A stretch of DNA of 64,000 bases from Agarophyton chilense (taxonomy: Eukaryota > Rhodophyta > Florideophyceae > Gracilariales > Gracilariaceae). The position numbers and the translations under genes are program-made. The stretch's first letter is position 1; each line of letters opens with the position of its first letter. The DNA lies in the NCBI GenBank assembly GCA_030374765.1, contig JARGXX010000117.1:868001-932000 (forward strand). Reading direction: 5' to 3'. Shown here piece after piece: positions 29,431-41,801 of this stretch. The notes beneath the pieces were generated by a model. It was not told the origin of the DNA. It searched no databases and saw only the letters and a list, made by a program, of their open reading frames with translations.

Positions 29431-30200
29431 TTTGTCTGGGTCTGCGCACCATTGTAGTGCCCATAGTCGCTTCTTTGACCTCCAAGCTCCAGGCTTTTCA
29501 TATTCGCCTGGCGTCTCTGGACCACGCATCTTCGTCTTGCCCATCCGCGCCTTACATCCTCGGCAAGCACTTATCCGCCTCGCATTCTCAACATACCCTT
29601 CCGCACCTCGTTTTCTCAGTCTTCCTCTCCGCTTCTCGCATCCTCATTGTGCGTCTTTACTTTTTCCAGTTTTCATTTACTTGTCTCCCATTTCCACCTT
29701 GCCTTTCTGCGCCTAGCATTCTCGGCTTTTGCTTTTGCACTTCGCGTTTTCAGTTTGTGCGTTTTCGCTTCACATTCTTGGGTTGCAACCCCGCACGTTT
29801 CATTTTCTACTTGCCTCTCCACGCTTCGAATTCTCTGCTTTTGACTCAGGGCCTCGCCTCCTCATTTTGTGCTGCTGTGCTCCGTCTCTTCGGCTTTCTT
29901 TAACGTGTTTCCTTTTTTTCTCTTCTGAGGCCTCTGCGCCTCGCATCGTCTACTTACGCCCCTGTGCCTTTCTTTCTCAGCTTGCGTCTTCGCGCCTCGC
30001 ATCTCTGGCTTACGCTTCCACAACTCTCTTCATCAGCTATCACTTACACGCCGAGCTTCTACGACTTGCGCTTTTGCGGCTCGTTTCCTCGGCTTGCGCC
30101 TTTCGTGATTTGTCTCCTCGACTTATGCTTTTTCGCCTTATCGGTTTGTTTATCTGAGCTTTCTTTGATTGTGCTTTCGCGCTTATTTTTCTTTCCCCTT
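29431..30200 (+). repeat. Pyrimidine-rich degenerate repeats in the Copia leader
   Basis: About 770 bp of strongly C/T-biased plus strand built from a loosely repeated unit of about 30 bp around CGCCTCGCATTCTCGGCTT (variants near 29575, 29625, 29710, 29825, 29935, 29990, 30080). All three forward frames stay open over long spans because purine-rich stop codons are rare; none resembles a protein. Confidence 0.6.
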
Positions 30201-30901
30201 TTTAGAATTGCGGTTTGACAGCATGGTGCTCTCGAATTCTTCCGGGTCTAAAGCCTCATCGCTCTCTCAAGAGATGAATTTAATCAGCAACATACCTTCC
30301 TGTCGTTACAAATCGAGAAGCTCTTTGCATTTGAAGTTTGAAAATGATTTTTCTCAATCTCCCTGGGAAACTGAGGGAAGATATGAATCATGGGTGGTAG
30401 TAAGATGCTCCGGCCTCTTACAAGGGCCACCGTGACCAGGCTGTTGAGAGGTGCTTACAAAAATCATGTAACATCATCCAGGTACCCACAAAATCAAAGA
30501 TGGTTCCAGAGGAAGTTTGGAAATTGATTAGAGTTTGTGACTTTTATGCTGAGAACCGGGTACGAAATCGATTGAGGATTTGAACTAATCCTCTTGGGAT
30601 GCATCGCACTGGATAACTAGCTCTACTGGGGTGGACTCTGCGGACCCTCGGTGACAGGGTATCTCATCGTTTGGTCTCAGTCACAAACAATCATTGAAGC
30701 GAAGAGAGTAAATTTTTGAAAGGTCGGGTCTTTGTGGTGCAGGACTAGCTGCTTATGTGCGGAGATCTGTATTAGATCGATCGAATAGCTCCCTGGGTTG
30801 GGCTAGGATCACCTTAAGATTTAAATACTCCCTCCACCCATGGGAGACGGGGGATGTTGAAGTCAAAGAAGAAGAAGAAATTGTTTTTACTAAATGAGTC
30901 G
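30201..30901. other. Copia untranslated leader, remainder
   Basis: No conserved coding content before the gag remnant; short ORFs only. Confidence 0.4.
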
Positions 30902-31004
30902 CGGACTTCTTTCTCGCTGAAGCAGGTTGATCAGGCGGACTCTTTTCCCGCTCATGAAAGTTGACCTTGCGGACACCTTTCCAGCTTGAGTAGGTAAATC
31001 TTAT
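30902..31004 (+). repeat. Three tandem copies of a 34-bp unit
   Basis: Three consecutive units starting GCGGAC (GCGGACTTCTTTCTCGCTGA, GCGGACTCTTTTCCCGCTCA, GCGGACACCTTTCCAGCTTG) of about 34 bp each, just ahead of the gag remnant. Confidence 0.75.
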
Positions 31005-31021
31005 GTCCTCATCTACTAACG

Positions 31022-32496
31022 ATGTCGGGTTCTCAAGAGGCTCTTATTGATAAACAACTGAACCTCAAGGTGCCCACCGTCAATACCCTATGGTGCCGAC
31101 GTCTACTTGCATATCTTTGTTGGGACGACGCTCTTCTCAGCGGTTTGGATTCTCACCCCGAAGAATTCAATTTCAATAACCGTGCCATAAAAATCTTGGT
31201 TCGAGAAGTCTATTGAAGCGAAGAGTACTATCATATTATGCCTCGGTGACTCCGCATTTGCTCTCGGCCGTACTTTTGTGGACAAAGACTACAAAACGGC
31301 TTTGAGATGAACTGCCGCGATTGTACACCACATCTAATACAAAAGCTGTTCAGAATATCCGTCATCGCTTGGAAACTCTCGTCCACAGAGATAGTGAAGA
31401 CTGGAACAAGCATGTGTCTAAGTTCTTGCAAACTGTTCGGAAACTTGCAACCGTGGACGAAGAGCTTTCGGACAAAGAAAAATTATCAAAGCTCATGTGA
31501 AGTCTTCCAAACTCTTTTGCCTCTGTTGGACATGATTTCTGATATCACAGAAGCCGGGTTCGACTCCATCGTCAATGCTGTCGAAGCCAAAGTGGCTTCG
31601 AGGCCAACATACAATCCATTGGTGTCCTTAGCGTTGATTTTATGGTGTTATTTACCTCTAAATTACGACCCTATAACGAATGTTTCATTATGAACCCCCA
31701 TTGTAAATCCAAAGTCATCTGAGAGACAAAAATTCACAAAGGCTTCTTCACTATGAGCCTCAATGTCCATGAAAAGACCAAACAGGCAATGGTGATAAAT
31801 GTTAGCAACATCAAACAGGAACTTGCTTTGGAATGGCATGGACGCACTGGTTACCTGCACCATACGAGATACCAAAATCTCTCAAGGGCTTTCGATTCTG
31901 TTCCATATTTTAAACGCTCTATACTAAAGTCTCGAACTATCATTTCTGGCCTAATCGGTAAGATGAAGCGGAAGCCATTCGTTCCAAGTTCAAATTCCGT
32001 GACTACATTCAACCCATTTGATCTGATACATATGAATGTATCTGGAAAGAATTCGCCTTCCTTATCAGGGGTAATCTATTCGATCGCAGTCCTCGACGAC
32101 CGCACATCTAAGTCTGACGTATTCTTCACGAAGGACAAGAGCGGTCACACTATTTGCAAGCAAATAGAATGGTACAAACACAGATCAGATTTGGAGCTTT
32201 ACAATTTGTTTCGCTTGAAAAATGTTCGTCTTGACGGGGCAGGCGAACAAAAGAGTGAAAAATTGGAAAACTTTTGCTTAAAAAATGACATCAACCTGGG
32301 TTACTCCCCCGCACATGCCTCTGAAAGCAATGATGTAGCCGAAACACCCATTCAAGAACATTGGAACAGGACTCGCGTGCGCCTATTCACAAGCCAGCTA
32401 CCGATAGCCTTCTGCGCTGAAGCCATGAACCACGCGGACTGGTTCCGAAATCGAACTCCTTCTTCGCGAATACAGGAAAGAATTCCAATGCTCTAG
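31022..32496 (+). pseudogene. Copia gag and integrase remnant
   Basis: A gag-like start (31022-31640), followed by the pre-integrase motif LEWHGRTGYLHHTRY and the integrase core. The core has DLIHMNVSGKNSPSLSG (first catalytic Asp region), YSIAVLDDRTSK, RLDGAGEQKSEKLENFC (second Asp region) and SESNDVAETPIQEHWNRTRV (the SNGVAE-type third site, Asn-Asp in place of Gly). Several frame changes and stops (near 31216, 31250, 31693). Confidence 0.8.
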
Positions 32497-32751
32497 TGGG
32501 ACCTAACAAGCACAATCGATTTTTCCCACATTCCCGAGTTTGTCCAACCTTGTCACACTTTCGACTACCGCTCTAAGACAATTGAAAATAAAATATTCTC
32601 ACCACGTTCCATATTTACGTACTTTGTCGGAATGCAAAATGATACTACACTTTTTCGTGTGTTTGTCCCGGAGAAGAACTAAATTATCACTTGGAGCAGT
32701 TCGAACATCAAAGCCCTCAATTTCTACCCACTTCCCAGTATATCTACTCTT

Positions 32752-34440
32752 ATGGATGTAATAACAAGACAAAAGGAGAGGGGGGATTCAGAACCTTTGA
32801 AAGTTGAATTGGACGGTGCCGACGTGGAGGAACATCTGATCAAGGCACTCACCTCCATGACTCACAATTTCCACAACGTTTGGGTCTCCAAGAAAACTCT
32901 AGAAGACCCCTCAGTCCCGAGCAGCCTCAAGGAAGCCTGCATGGATGCCGGCTGGCGCAAAGCCATTGATCTTGAAATGAATGCGCTCATTCATCGGAAA
33001 ACGTGGGAACTAGTTTCACGTTATTCTAGGATGAAGCCAGTTCCCTACACTTGAATGTTTAAAGAGAAGATGCTCGATTCGATCGGAAAGAATTTTCTTA
33101 AGAAGGCACGCTGCAGTCTTCGTGAAGACAAGCTGAAGCCGTTCGTTGATTTTGACCCTTTGAACACATACGCTTTCGTGGCCTGTCATGAAGCCCTCCA
33201 AATTCTTCTTGCCTTTGCCGCTGAACACGATCTTGTTGTAGAAGGCGCAGGCATTTCCCACGCCTACTTTAATGGCAAACTGGATGTGCCGGTCATCATG
33301 GAATAACCAACAAACTCGTCTGGAATACTCGAAAATCCAGGTCACGTATGTAAATTGATCATTTCTCTGCATGGAGCAGTACGGAGTGGCATAATATGGA
33401 GCTTTCTATTCTCGGAAACCTATCTATCAAGGAACTTCGTGACCTCTGCATTGGACTCTAGAGTATTCATGTTCATGAAACAAGAAAGTTTCGTTATCTT
33501 GGCTGTTATTATTGACGATTGTGAGTTCGCCTCAAACAGCTCTGAGCTTCTTAGTAACATCAAGGAGAAACTTTTGGTAATCTACTATGTCAATTTGTAT
33601 GGAGAACTCACTGAATTCGTCGTATGGAGCATCCAACGCTCTCCACTTGGCATCAAGGTCGCACAGTACGGATACGCTCTGCAATTGCTCTAAAAATTTG
33701 GCATGCAAGAATAAACCCCAGTCGGGTCACCTTTACCAACAGCAGCAGATCTTCTATCAACCAAAAAGAACGAGATCGTACTCTCCGCAAGCGATCATGC
33801 GAACTATCGCTCTGGAATTGGTGGAATTATCTACATAGTGATATCCACTCGCCCGGATCTTTCCTATCTGGTTTCGGCTCTTTCAAAATATTTACACATC
33901 TCTTTTGAACGACACTACTCTCTACTGAACAAAGTTTTAAGGTGCTTGGTGGGTACTATTAACCATGGAATTCACTTTCCATCTGGTCGTTTCATTTCAC
34001 CCGCTTCTCCTCGTGCGTTTGATGAGACCGATTGGGGAGATGTATTCAGACAAGGAGATCCGCATATTGGTACGTAATCGTCGTCAACGACGCATCAATT
34101 CTGTGGAAATCTAAGCGACTAACTGTGATTGATCTCTTCTCAGGGGACGCGGAATACGTCGCGCTTCTTGCTTGTGCAAGGGACGTTACTCGTATATGAA
34201 AATTTTGTTCGGAATTCGCACATCACCAGCCTTGGAGCGAGGACTTGTGCAACGAAGCTACGGAAGTCCTGATTGACAGTGAGGCGGCATTGTCCTTGAC
34301 CACCAACCCGCACATATCGGGTCGAAAAAAGCACATCGACTTGAAGATGCACCACGTCAGAGAGTTATCCCGTAAAGAAGTTGTTGAACTCGAACATATT
34401 CCCAGGAGTTTAAAATCGCTGCAATACTGACAAAATATGC
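32752..34440 (+). pseudogene. Copia reverse transcriptase and RNase H remnant
   Basis: RT blocks appear in order over several frames: GWRKAIDLEMNALIHRKTWE, VEGAGISHAYFNGKLDVPVI (the DVxxAFLNG region, with Ala-Gly for the first Asp), VIIDDCEFAS (the YVDD region, here IIDD), STRPDLSYLVSALSKYL, then RNase H with VLIDSEAALSLTTNPHISGR and KKHIDLKMHHVREL. It has stops at about 33053, 33304, 33691 and 34075. Confidence 0.82.
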
Positions 34441-34940
34441 GTCCCTCCAAGATGTAAGGAAAACTGTCGCCTTGATAAAACTTGACTCGTTCTGATGAAG
34501 AATTGTCGGAACTACTAACTTCTACTACACTAACTTTTGTTTTCATGTGCTTTTGTTTTATTACAAGGTTTTATTCTGAACGATTGTTTTGGTTTACTTT
34601 CGAATATTTGTGCTTTTGCTCCACAATCCCTTTTCCTTTTCCCACAGAGAACGCTTAATATTTGTCCCAGGAGGTTTTATATGTGTTTTGGGTTTTGAAG
34701 TTAGCTGGTGTGATCAAAATGGTTTCAATGTGGGGCAGCTACGTGAGGCATTTGTTTTACCGTTTTGTCTATGACTTTATGATCATCACGCCTCTCACTT
34801 CTGAAAGATGTTGTTCAGTGAAGGGACAATTCTCGATAAGAGATGTCTAAGTTGTTTCGTTTATTGTTGTTGGATTGATCCTGAGTGCGATCTCCAAAGA
34901 GGTGATTTTTGAAGCCTTGGCCTTTCTCCTTGAGGGACGG

Positions 34941-35134
34941 TGTTAATATCCGTGCACATCATAAAAGGCGAAGGAACAGGACGACACACGCATCACTACG
35001 TGTGCGCTGCGCTGTGCTCAATAGCTTGCACTGAAATAAATAAAACGCACGGCCACCAGCAGTGGTGACACCCATCGTCAGTCAGGCCAAGGCAAGGAGA
35101 CGCTTCAGCGCTGCAACCCCAACACCTTTTAGCA
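34941..35134 (+). repeat. Copia 3' LTR (194 bp)
   Basis: Direct copy of 29236-29430; preceded by a short purine tract (GAGGGACGG). Confidence 0.85.
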
Positions 35135-35831
35135 CACAAAATGACAAATTTCCCGCTGTTACCGGTATGCGGGTAGAATATCATCCAGCTGGAGATGCCC
35201 TAAGCGGGAAGTTTCTGTGTAACAAGGGCTTATCGGGATCCGCAGGATACAGAAAGATGTTTCGTTTTTGGTTGTAAGAAATTGATGCTTACCAATGTCT
35301 GATATCTCTAACATTTCAAGGTTTCACTAAAGTAACTCTAGCATTCTCGATGCACCTGAGATCGACCGTTCGAAACACTTCGAAGTCGCGATACGGCATT
35401 CATAAGCTATTGCTTGGGCTATACTCGATTACGAGAAGTAATGAGAAGAATTACTTCATGGAAAGATTGGGACAGGAGATATTTAATTAGAAAGTACTGT
35501 ATTTAGTGTACACTGTAAGGTGCCATCACCAAATATTTTATTTGGTATTATTTAGATAATTATGTAGTGGCACGCCACGTGTATGCCTTACTGTACAGTA
35601 CTTGCTTTGCCTCTTGGTACATTAAAGGGCACAAGGCCCAGGTGAGGACGGCGCGAGGCCAACCAACAACCAACCAACCTAAACACCTTCTTGGTGAGTC
35701 CTAGAAATCCTAAAGTGGTTCACCACAAAGAGGCACCTATAGCATCAGTTCTTAACCGTTCTCAGCTATAGCTCTTGTTCCGAGGATACCCTTTACTGTT
35801 GCGCGTTTACCGCCCTTTTTCTACTGCCTTC

Positions 35832-35862
<31 letters not shown>

Positions 35863-36813
35863 TGTCTTCTCTACTATTACCTGGTTATTTGTGTTGTCCC
35901 AAGGGTTGTCGAGCCGATCTCGTGTGCATTACGTACCGCCGCATCTAGACATTCGCTTCGTGAATACACGTATTATCCCCATTGTTCAGGCACACCTGGC
36001 TGCTTTCCGCACACTCTCTTCTTATCTAAGAACCGTCGCTCGCAAGGCGACACCCGCTCTTCGCGGTTATTTCTGTGGATACCCACTGCACCGAGTCCTC
36101 CGCAGTCTTCAATGGAATACCACAGTAACCCTTAGAAATTTTTTGAAAACGCCCCAGAAGCCCATAGGTTCACTATGGTGAACTGATGACACCTGTTACG
36201 AGCTCAAGACATGAGAATTTCCTGTCAAGAATTACTTGCCAATCAAATGCTACTATGTGGATCTCAAAACGTCTTGCAACGCATCGCACGTACACTCGTC
36301 ATCACAACCACCATGTTCAGCCGCCGGAATCTCTACAAGTACGTGATGCTCTCGGCTTGTTGCACAACCTGCCCCAGACACGGAGCCACCCCCTTATGAC
36401 GTTCTGCCTTGACTATTTGATATGCTGTGAAGACTGGAGGCTGAAAATGAGAATAACATACCAAGAACAAAAGCAGCTTTCTCACCTTACCGCTCATAAT
36501 AAATGGTTTTTTCTAATGAAACATGAGTAGTATTCTATCAGGCTCCCATAAACACATAACGCCTGTGTTCACTACAAAGAAGAGATCGCACGCCAACGTT
36601 GCTGACAGAAGTGAGCTGGATATTCCCATTGCACAATTAAAGCGAAGGAAACCACCACAAGTTAGCATACCGGTCGCAACAGCTCGCTTTGAAAGAGGAG
36701 ACTCCAAAACCAAAGCTGCAGCCGGCAGTAACGGTCGCCGAAAGCGACGATCTCGTAGGGTGACAACAGAGATTGACAAATTGAATTCTAACGCTGACTA
36801 GATCTACGAGAAA
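35135..36813. other. Unassigned DNA, no supported gene
   Basis: Contains a (TG)n microsatellite at 35832-35858 and a palindrome AGGTTCACTATGGTGAAC at 36166-36183 that recurs near 60.25-60.48 kb. ORFs at 35837-36181 and 36523-36801 show no motif; the latter encodes a small basic Lys/Arg-rich peptide of unknown meaning. It may include unrecognised sequence of the truncated chromovirus that follows. Confidence 0.4.
35832..35858 (+). repeat. (TG)n microsatellite
   Basis: 27 bases of uninterrupted TG dinucleotides. Confidence 0.95.
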
Positions 36814-36879
36814 ATGGCTACAGCTGATCCTTTATTTGAAGAGGACTTTGTGAAATCCTTCATATGTGAGCGAGCTCGG

Positions 36880-37400
36880 CTACACTGTTTTACTATTGTA
36901 TTAAATCTTCAAACACAATGTGAAGATAGACCTCTACCAGAGGGAAGGCTCAACAACACGCAAGTGCATACGTCTACAAAAGCGGCTCCTTTTGATATCG
37001 TGATATCCCGTAGCCCACCGTCACTACCTATTAGGTTGGACGAAGTCGAGGAAGACAAGCCGACACCGGCGAAGAACCATCTGACGTGGAGAAACGACCT
37101 GAGATTAAGGACAGAGCAAGCGGCTCTAGAATTGGCAAAAACGCAAGCGCGTTACAAACGTAATTCGGACGCCCGACGGCGAAGAAAGTAGTCAGATCTC
37201 CAGGTAGAAGGATACGCTTTTGTTCGCATGGAACGACCTGAAAAGCAGGGTGGACCACGTCACAAATTGCTACCGGTAGCATCCGGACCTTTCAAGGTAA
37301 TGGAGCTCATCGATGAAACCGTATTCCTGAAGACAGGAGAGGACGTTCAACGATTTTCGCGCGATCGCGTTGAAACCGCACCAGACAACTCTGAACACTA
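36880..37400 (+). pseudogene. Gypsy integrase C-terminal remnant
   Basis: Frame 36814-37191 includes NTQVHTSTKAAPFDIVISRS and PTPAKNHLTWRNDL. After a stop the text continues with GYAFVRMERPEKQGGPRHKL and LLPVASGPFKVMELIDETVF. These match, in order, the complete element (NTQVHTSTNTAPFDLVLSRN; HVFVRVERPDKQEESRHKLL). It is the GPF/GPY module end of a Gypsy integrase, the region that follows the DDE core. Confidence 0.85.
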
Positions 37401-37639
37401 AAAAACTGGGAAAGAAAGCGCTGTTTATCAGCAGGAACGGGAGCTACCCTTCGAATCAGACGATCCGCCTCCCATGGCACACGGCACTGACACGGCTCGT
37501 GATCTCCCGCTGCGCGGCAGTGCACTGGCATTCCACGGCGGTTCTCCGAAAAATCTGAATTAGCCCCGTGCCAAGAGCCAGCACTCTGGTACGACCACAG
37601 TACCTGAAGACAGGAAAGATATTTTCAAAGTTGGCCCAG

Positions 37640-38599
37640 TTAGATCCGGTACAGAAGCGTCTGCATAGCTGAATGCTCCAATGAAACCCCATGCCAGTCG
37701 ATACTGTCGATCAAGTCTACCAAGAATAGGAATTCGTAATAATTGGCACGGGATCCCAACACAAGGGAAAGATCGAGTTGTCTTGCATATCTCCGCGCCA
37801 TTGGCAACATGTACCAAACTCGATAGGTATCGTATGCATCCCAGAGAACATACGCTGCCATCTTGGTAATGAACTCGGAGAACACGACCGTCCAGTATCC
37901 CGAGAACGAGTCCTTAATCAACGCGGAACCGATATAGGTTATGGCAGGAGGAAGCTCTACCGGAAATTCAAGAGGGCTCTCAATCTCCGCCCAGTGTGCT
38001 GGCACCGCACCATAGCGTCCGACGCGAGCATTCCGCCTAATTCGATCAATCTCGATCATTTGGAATGGAACTAGGTACCCCAAGAGGGCTCTCGTACGTC
38101 GTTCCCAACGAGGGGAATCCCAATAAGGAATGTCTCGCTTGTGGAGGAAGCCGAAGTCCGCACGGAGCAAGGGCCGGCGAAAGCAGAGTGCCGCGTCGCG
38201 TACATCGCGAATGCCGCGCCATTCGTCGACGTCGACTTCGTATAAGGTCTCAATGTACGAGTATCCTTCGCCATTCGTGCGAGCCATCCAGGGATTCAGA
38301 TTCCAATCTCCAGTGAGAACCACCGTGCTAATGAAACGGTGCAGACGCTGGTATGTCAGCTTGTTGAAGCGAGTTGGGGCTTCGACCATACTTTAATTGG
38401 TATACCGGGCAATCGCGTTATCTGACAAAGCACAGTGAGTAAGGCAATCGTGGCTGCGGATAGCCGCATAAAGAAGCCCATCTGGAAGGGAAACGCTGAA
38501 GAAGTCCACCCTGATCAACACGTCATTGCGAAGAGCGTCTGGGTCAAACCAGGGAGCCTGCGCGAAGAGGTCAGCATCGTCGAGAGGGTCTCGTCCCAC
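37640..38599 (-). pseudogene. Chromovirus antisense accessory ORF, copy 2 (one stop)
   Basis: Reads on the minus strand, opposite to the pol remnant beside it. One frame from 38599 to 37640 carries a single TAA (38393-38395). The 249 codons after it are intact. Recognisable blocks shared with copy 1 at 46378-47895 are GRDPLDD, AQAPWFDP, YQRLHRFISTV, GEGYSYIETL, VRDAALCF, PRWERRTR, EIDRIRRNAR, PVELPPAI-YIGSAL, DAYDT-RVWYM and LDLSLVLGS-AN. Identity is about 70% by eye. No known domain, signal peptide or clear transmembrane helix is recognised; the protein is rich in Arg, Tyr and Trp and looks globular. Confidence 0.75.
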
Positions 38600-39017
38600 A
38601 AAGTCCGTGGATTGTGGATAGCTGCGTTAAGACCGACGAGACGGCGCTCGAATGATCCCAGCGGAGGATACATAAGCCAAATTCGACATCACATCTGAAG
38701 TCGAAGGCTGTAAGAGCAAGGAGTGGAAACCCACGCGAGGAGACCGCATTGATTGGAAGGCCGAAGGAGCCGCAGCTTGCGAGTTGACGCCACTGCTGGC
38801 TTAAGGACCATCTGAGGGTACTTCTCCGTTGTTGGAATTGTGCGGCACGTAAGAATTCATCGCTGATCAAGTCCAAAGAGAATACTGTGAATCGTCTGAC
38901 GTTAAGCAGAAGTTGGTGTACTTTCGTGGAGACGAGGAAATTTCGGAATGCCGATGCATTCTCGGGTAGATGAAGACGTCTTGCGTCGTCCGTGCTTTGC
39001 ACCTAACAGGGGGGATG

Positions 39018-39672
39018 TGTAGTATTCTACTACTGTCGGAATGCCGATGGAATATTTTTTTGTCTATGTACGATGATACTCATAGGTGAGTGCAACGGCT
39101 TGGATGAAGTTGTGAAGCGGCATCCCGCATATATCCAGCGAGGTGGTATGTTACACGTGGGATCTCGGTCTGCAACGGCGCATCCAATTCGACCCTTTGT
39201 AGGGAAATACCGGATTGGCAACGGCGTATATAGTGGGTACCCACCTGGCAACCAAGCCTACCCTTCGTATGCGGACGCCCATTTACAGCTAGTTATCCCG
39301 TACTGTAGAGGGGTTAATCGGATAACCAAGATTATATCTAGATATTATTATGTGCGGCTCTCACCCCTGTGCACCGCACTTAAGGCACAGAGGCGAGCGC
39401 CGACTCCAAAGTAAAGGAGAGAACAAACAGGTTCACAACTCACTTGTTCCTTGCTCAGGATTCCTGAGTCGGAGATCCGGACAAGTTACAACAAGTAGTT
39501 ATCCGTTTCATAGTACCAACCACCCTCATTGGCGAGTGGGGCCTTACAAACCCTATTCTAGCTCGCTAGTGTGGTGCTCTACCACATCTTCCCCTTAGCC
39601 ACAAGCACCCATTCGGCAGTGTCGAACACTGTCGCAGGTGTCTGCTCTCTCTCCGTTAGAGCGGATACTACA
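39018..39672 (+). repeat. Chromovirus 3' LTR of truncated copy (655 bp)
   Basis: Begins TGTAGTATTCTACTA and ends GAGCGGATACTACA, the same termini (inverted TGTAGTA/TACTACA) as the LTRs at 45544-46209 and 55418-56085 read on the opposite strand. The interior is diverged but collinear (e.g. GTTAGAGCGGATACTACA, CAGCTCGCTGGTG-like block). Confidence 0.88.
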
Positions 39673-41495
39673 AAAATGTCTTGTACTATCCTAAAGATAG
39701 CTCAACGTCGCGCTGATTGGTTTCTATTGAGGCAATTAAGAGGAACGGGAACAATGGCAGTGAGAGGGATAATACGAAGCGCAAATGTCAGAGGTATGAT
39801 AAGGATGGATCCAGAAGGCCGAGACGCCGTATTAAGTCCTGCAAATCACTTTTTCTCTAGATGAAATCATGGTTCAGCGAGAGGCAAAGCATTGAAGCAA
39901 TGAAAAGAGGAACTGTAAACGAGAGGGCGGTTTTCGAAACTGGTTTCGCTCTGCCATACGATAGAGAAGCATTTCAGGTTAGTATGCTAGGTAAGAACGG
40001 AAAAAACTACTTCGGTTGTTATACGGATGGAGTAATTCTGCTTGACCTTCTTTAGATGCATGAGGCGTTTTCTAACTAAGGTGCAGAGAACGTCACTGAG
40101 ATCGAACTCAATGGCTCTTTTTCCGGCCTAAATGCACTAGAACTTAAGACAAAGATATCACATAATGGTCTTGATACAGTTGTCGGTATGGAAACCAATG
40201 AATTGGCCATATGAGAAAAAGGAGATCCTGTGTGTCGTATAGTGGCAGAAGGTTTGACCTTTGAGTTTGTCGATATACTGCACTGACCTTGTAGGTGATG
40301 GATGCGAGGGATCATCGGCCACGAAGCTCCGGGCGAGCTACCATCTAGGTGTTGTCAGCCACGTGTAGTGTTGACATGTCCCTTCTGGTTGAGTGGTTGT
40401 TAGTAATTGTAATTGTAATTATATTTATTTTAGTGCAGTAGTGGAGTGGCCACCTGGCACTGTAGCCAGTGCTGGCCAAGTCTCTGACACTAGGTCAGAG
40501 ACAGTGCCTTGCTGGCACCTCCCGGGTGATCTGGAGAGTGCTGTCCACTGCATACAGGTAACTGCGCCTCCTCCATCCTAGTCTGATAAAGACAGGCACC
40601 ACTTGGGTCACAACTATACCTTTTGGTTCATTGTTTCTCAACTACCACACAGGCTTTCCCGCGCGTCGACGCCTACTATCGTTCACCTACAACGTATAGG
40701 CTAGTTGCCCCGCTGTTTGCCCCTGCGGTTTTTCACAGTGCCCTGTCACCATCGAGGTTTACTACGTCTACCTTCTAAGGTTGAGCGTCACCACGCTCCC
40801 GAGACAAGACAGTAGCGTACCCCAGAGGTGATTGTACGACACTGTGTTGCCCAATTACGTTTCCAATGAGCACATTGCGCAAGTTATGTATCAAATTTGC
40901 TTATTGAACTCTAAGATGTGCTTTTATATAGGCGCTACGAAAACAGAGATGATTTATTAGGTTTTGATAATCTCTGATGATAGACACTTGAACATTCGTC
41001 TAAATGCGCTCATTGACATTTCTGAACCTCTCGTAGGTTGGGCATCTGCAAAGCCAGTCGCATTACCCGCTTTGGTAGATCTGAGGGCCTACAAAATGCT
41101 CTAATGAAAGTTCTCTTTTTGAAAAGTTGTAGACCAAAAGAGGAAGACGAATGGATCACATCCGCCAGTATGATATAAAACAAAAAAGTAGCGAAGGGGT
41201 GTAAAACCTGTCAGTTTTAGGGAGCGTAAGCTGGGCTAGATCTAGAAAAAGGAGATTGGGGATATCTAGAAAGTATGGCAACTCCAGCCACTGAAAGTTG
41301 CAATAGGAACAACGGGCGTACTGAGACCACGTTGCTAGATGATGAAGCACAGTGCACGTGGCTCCGGATATCAGTAAAGACACTACACTTACCTTTATGG
41401 TTGACCGTAGAAACCAGAAGGGGTAAAAGTAGTGTAGGTGCTTGTTTTTGCAATAGTGACAGGGGTGGCCAGGCTTGGTGAAGATATAGGTCTCA
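39673..41495. other. Unassigned DNA between mobile elements
   Basis: No supported gene. There is a short plus-strand frame at 39676-39864 (basic, Arg-rich) and another at 39861-40055. A self-complementary stretch lies near 40450-40530 (GTCTCTGACACTAGGTCAGAGAC hairpin, surrounded by TGGCACTG/CAGTGCC). It may be part of another element. Confidence 0.35.
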
Positions 41496-41504
41496 CCAGC
41501 CACC

Positions 41505-41758
41505 GGTCAAAGGCGAAAATACACGACGTATCGTATGTAGCGAATAGATTGAGTTGAAACCAATAAACGAGCAGGGACCCAAATCGGCATGCTCACCATG
41601 CGCCGTGGTACCCAACTCAATCACACCGTACGGGTGCATATGAACACAGCAAGTCCGGACTCTCATTTTCCATCCCTCATCGAATCACAATACAGGGACC
41701 CAACTCAACACCTGGAGACTAGTCATCGGCCGCCAAGTCTCCACGCATATGCGTCCGA
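41505..41758 (+). repeat. MULE left terminal inverted repeat (254 bp)
   Basis: Starts GGTCAAAGGCGAAAATACAC and ends ACGCATATGCGTCCGA. The right end read inverted starts GGCCAAAGGCGAAAATACAC. Similarity is high over the whole length; the right copy has an extra GCGCATATG unit. The motif GGGACCCAACTC recurs within the TIR. Confidence 0.93.
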
Positions 41759-41801
41759 AGTATAGTCCAATTTTGGCGCCTGATTTGAAAGTCAATGTCC
41801 T

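Larger units (their letters stand above)
29236..35134 (+). mobile_element. Decayed Copia-type LTR retrotransposon, 5.9 kb
   Basis: Two direct repeats of about 195 bp (29236-29430 and 34941-35134), both beginning TGTTAATATCCGTGC and ending TAGCA, flank gag, integrase, reverse transcriptase and RNase H remnants in Copia order on the plus strand. The integrase precedes the RT, which separates it from Gypsy. Many stops and frameshifts occur. The 5-bp flanks (ATCTG and CACAA) do not match, so the target duplication has decayed or the ends are slightly off. Confidence 0.85.
36820..39672 (+). mobile_element. 5'-truncated chromovirus (Gypsy) copy
   Basis: Plus-strand integrase C-terminal remnant, an antisense accessory ORF, a polypurine tract (about 39008-39017, AGGGGGGATG) and a 655-bp LTR, in exactly the order of the complete chromovirus at 45544-56085 (which lies in the opposite orientation). 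The gag, protease, RT and 5' LTR are missing. The left limit is approximate. Confidence 0.82.

Noticed and set aside
29432..30157. Several overlapping plus-strand ORFs
   Set aside because: They arise because the pyrimidine-rich repeat rarely contains stop codons; all frames are open and none shows protein-like conservation.
37200..37400. Independent small gene (VERPEKQ...GPFKV)
   Set aside because: Collinear with the integrase end of the complete chromovirus, so it is part of the truncated copy.
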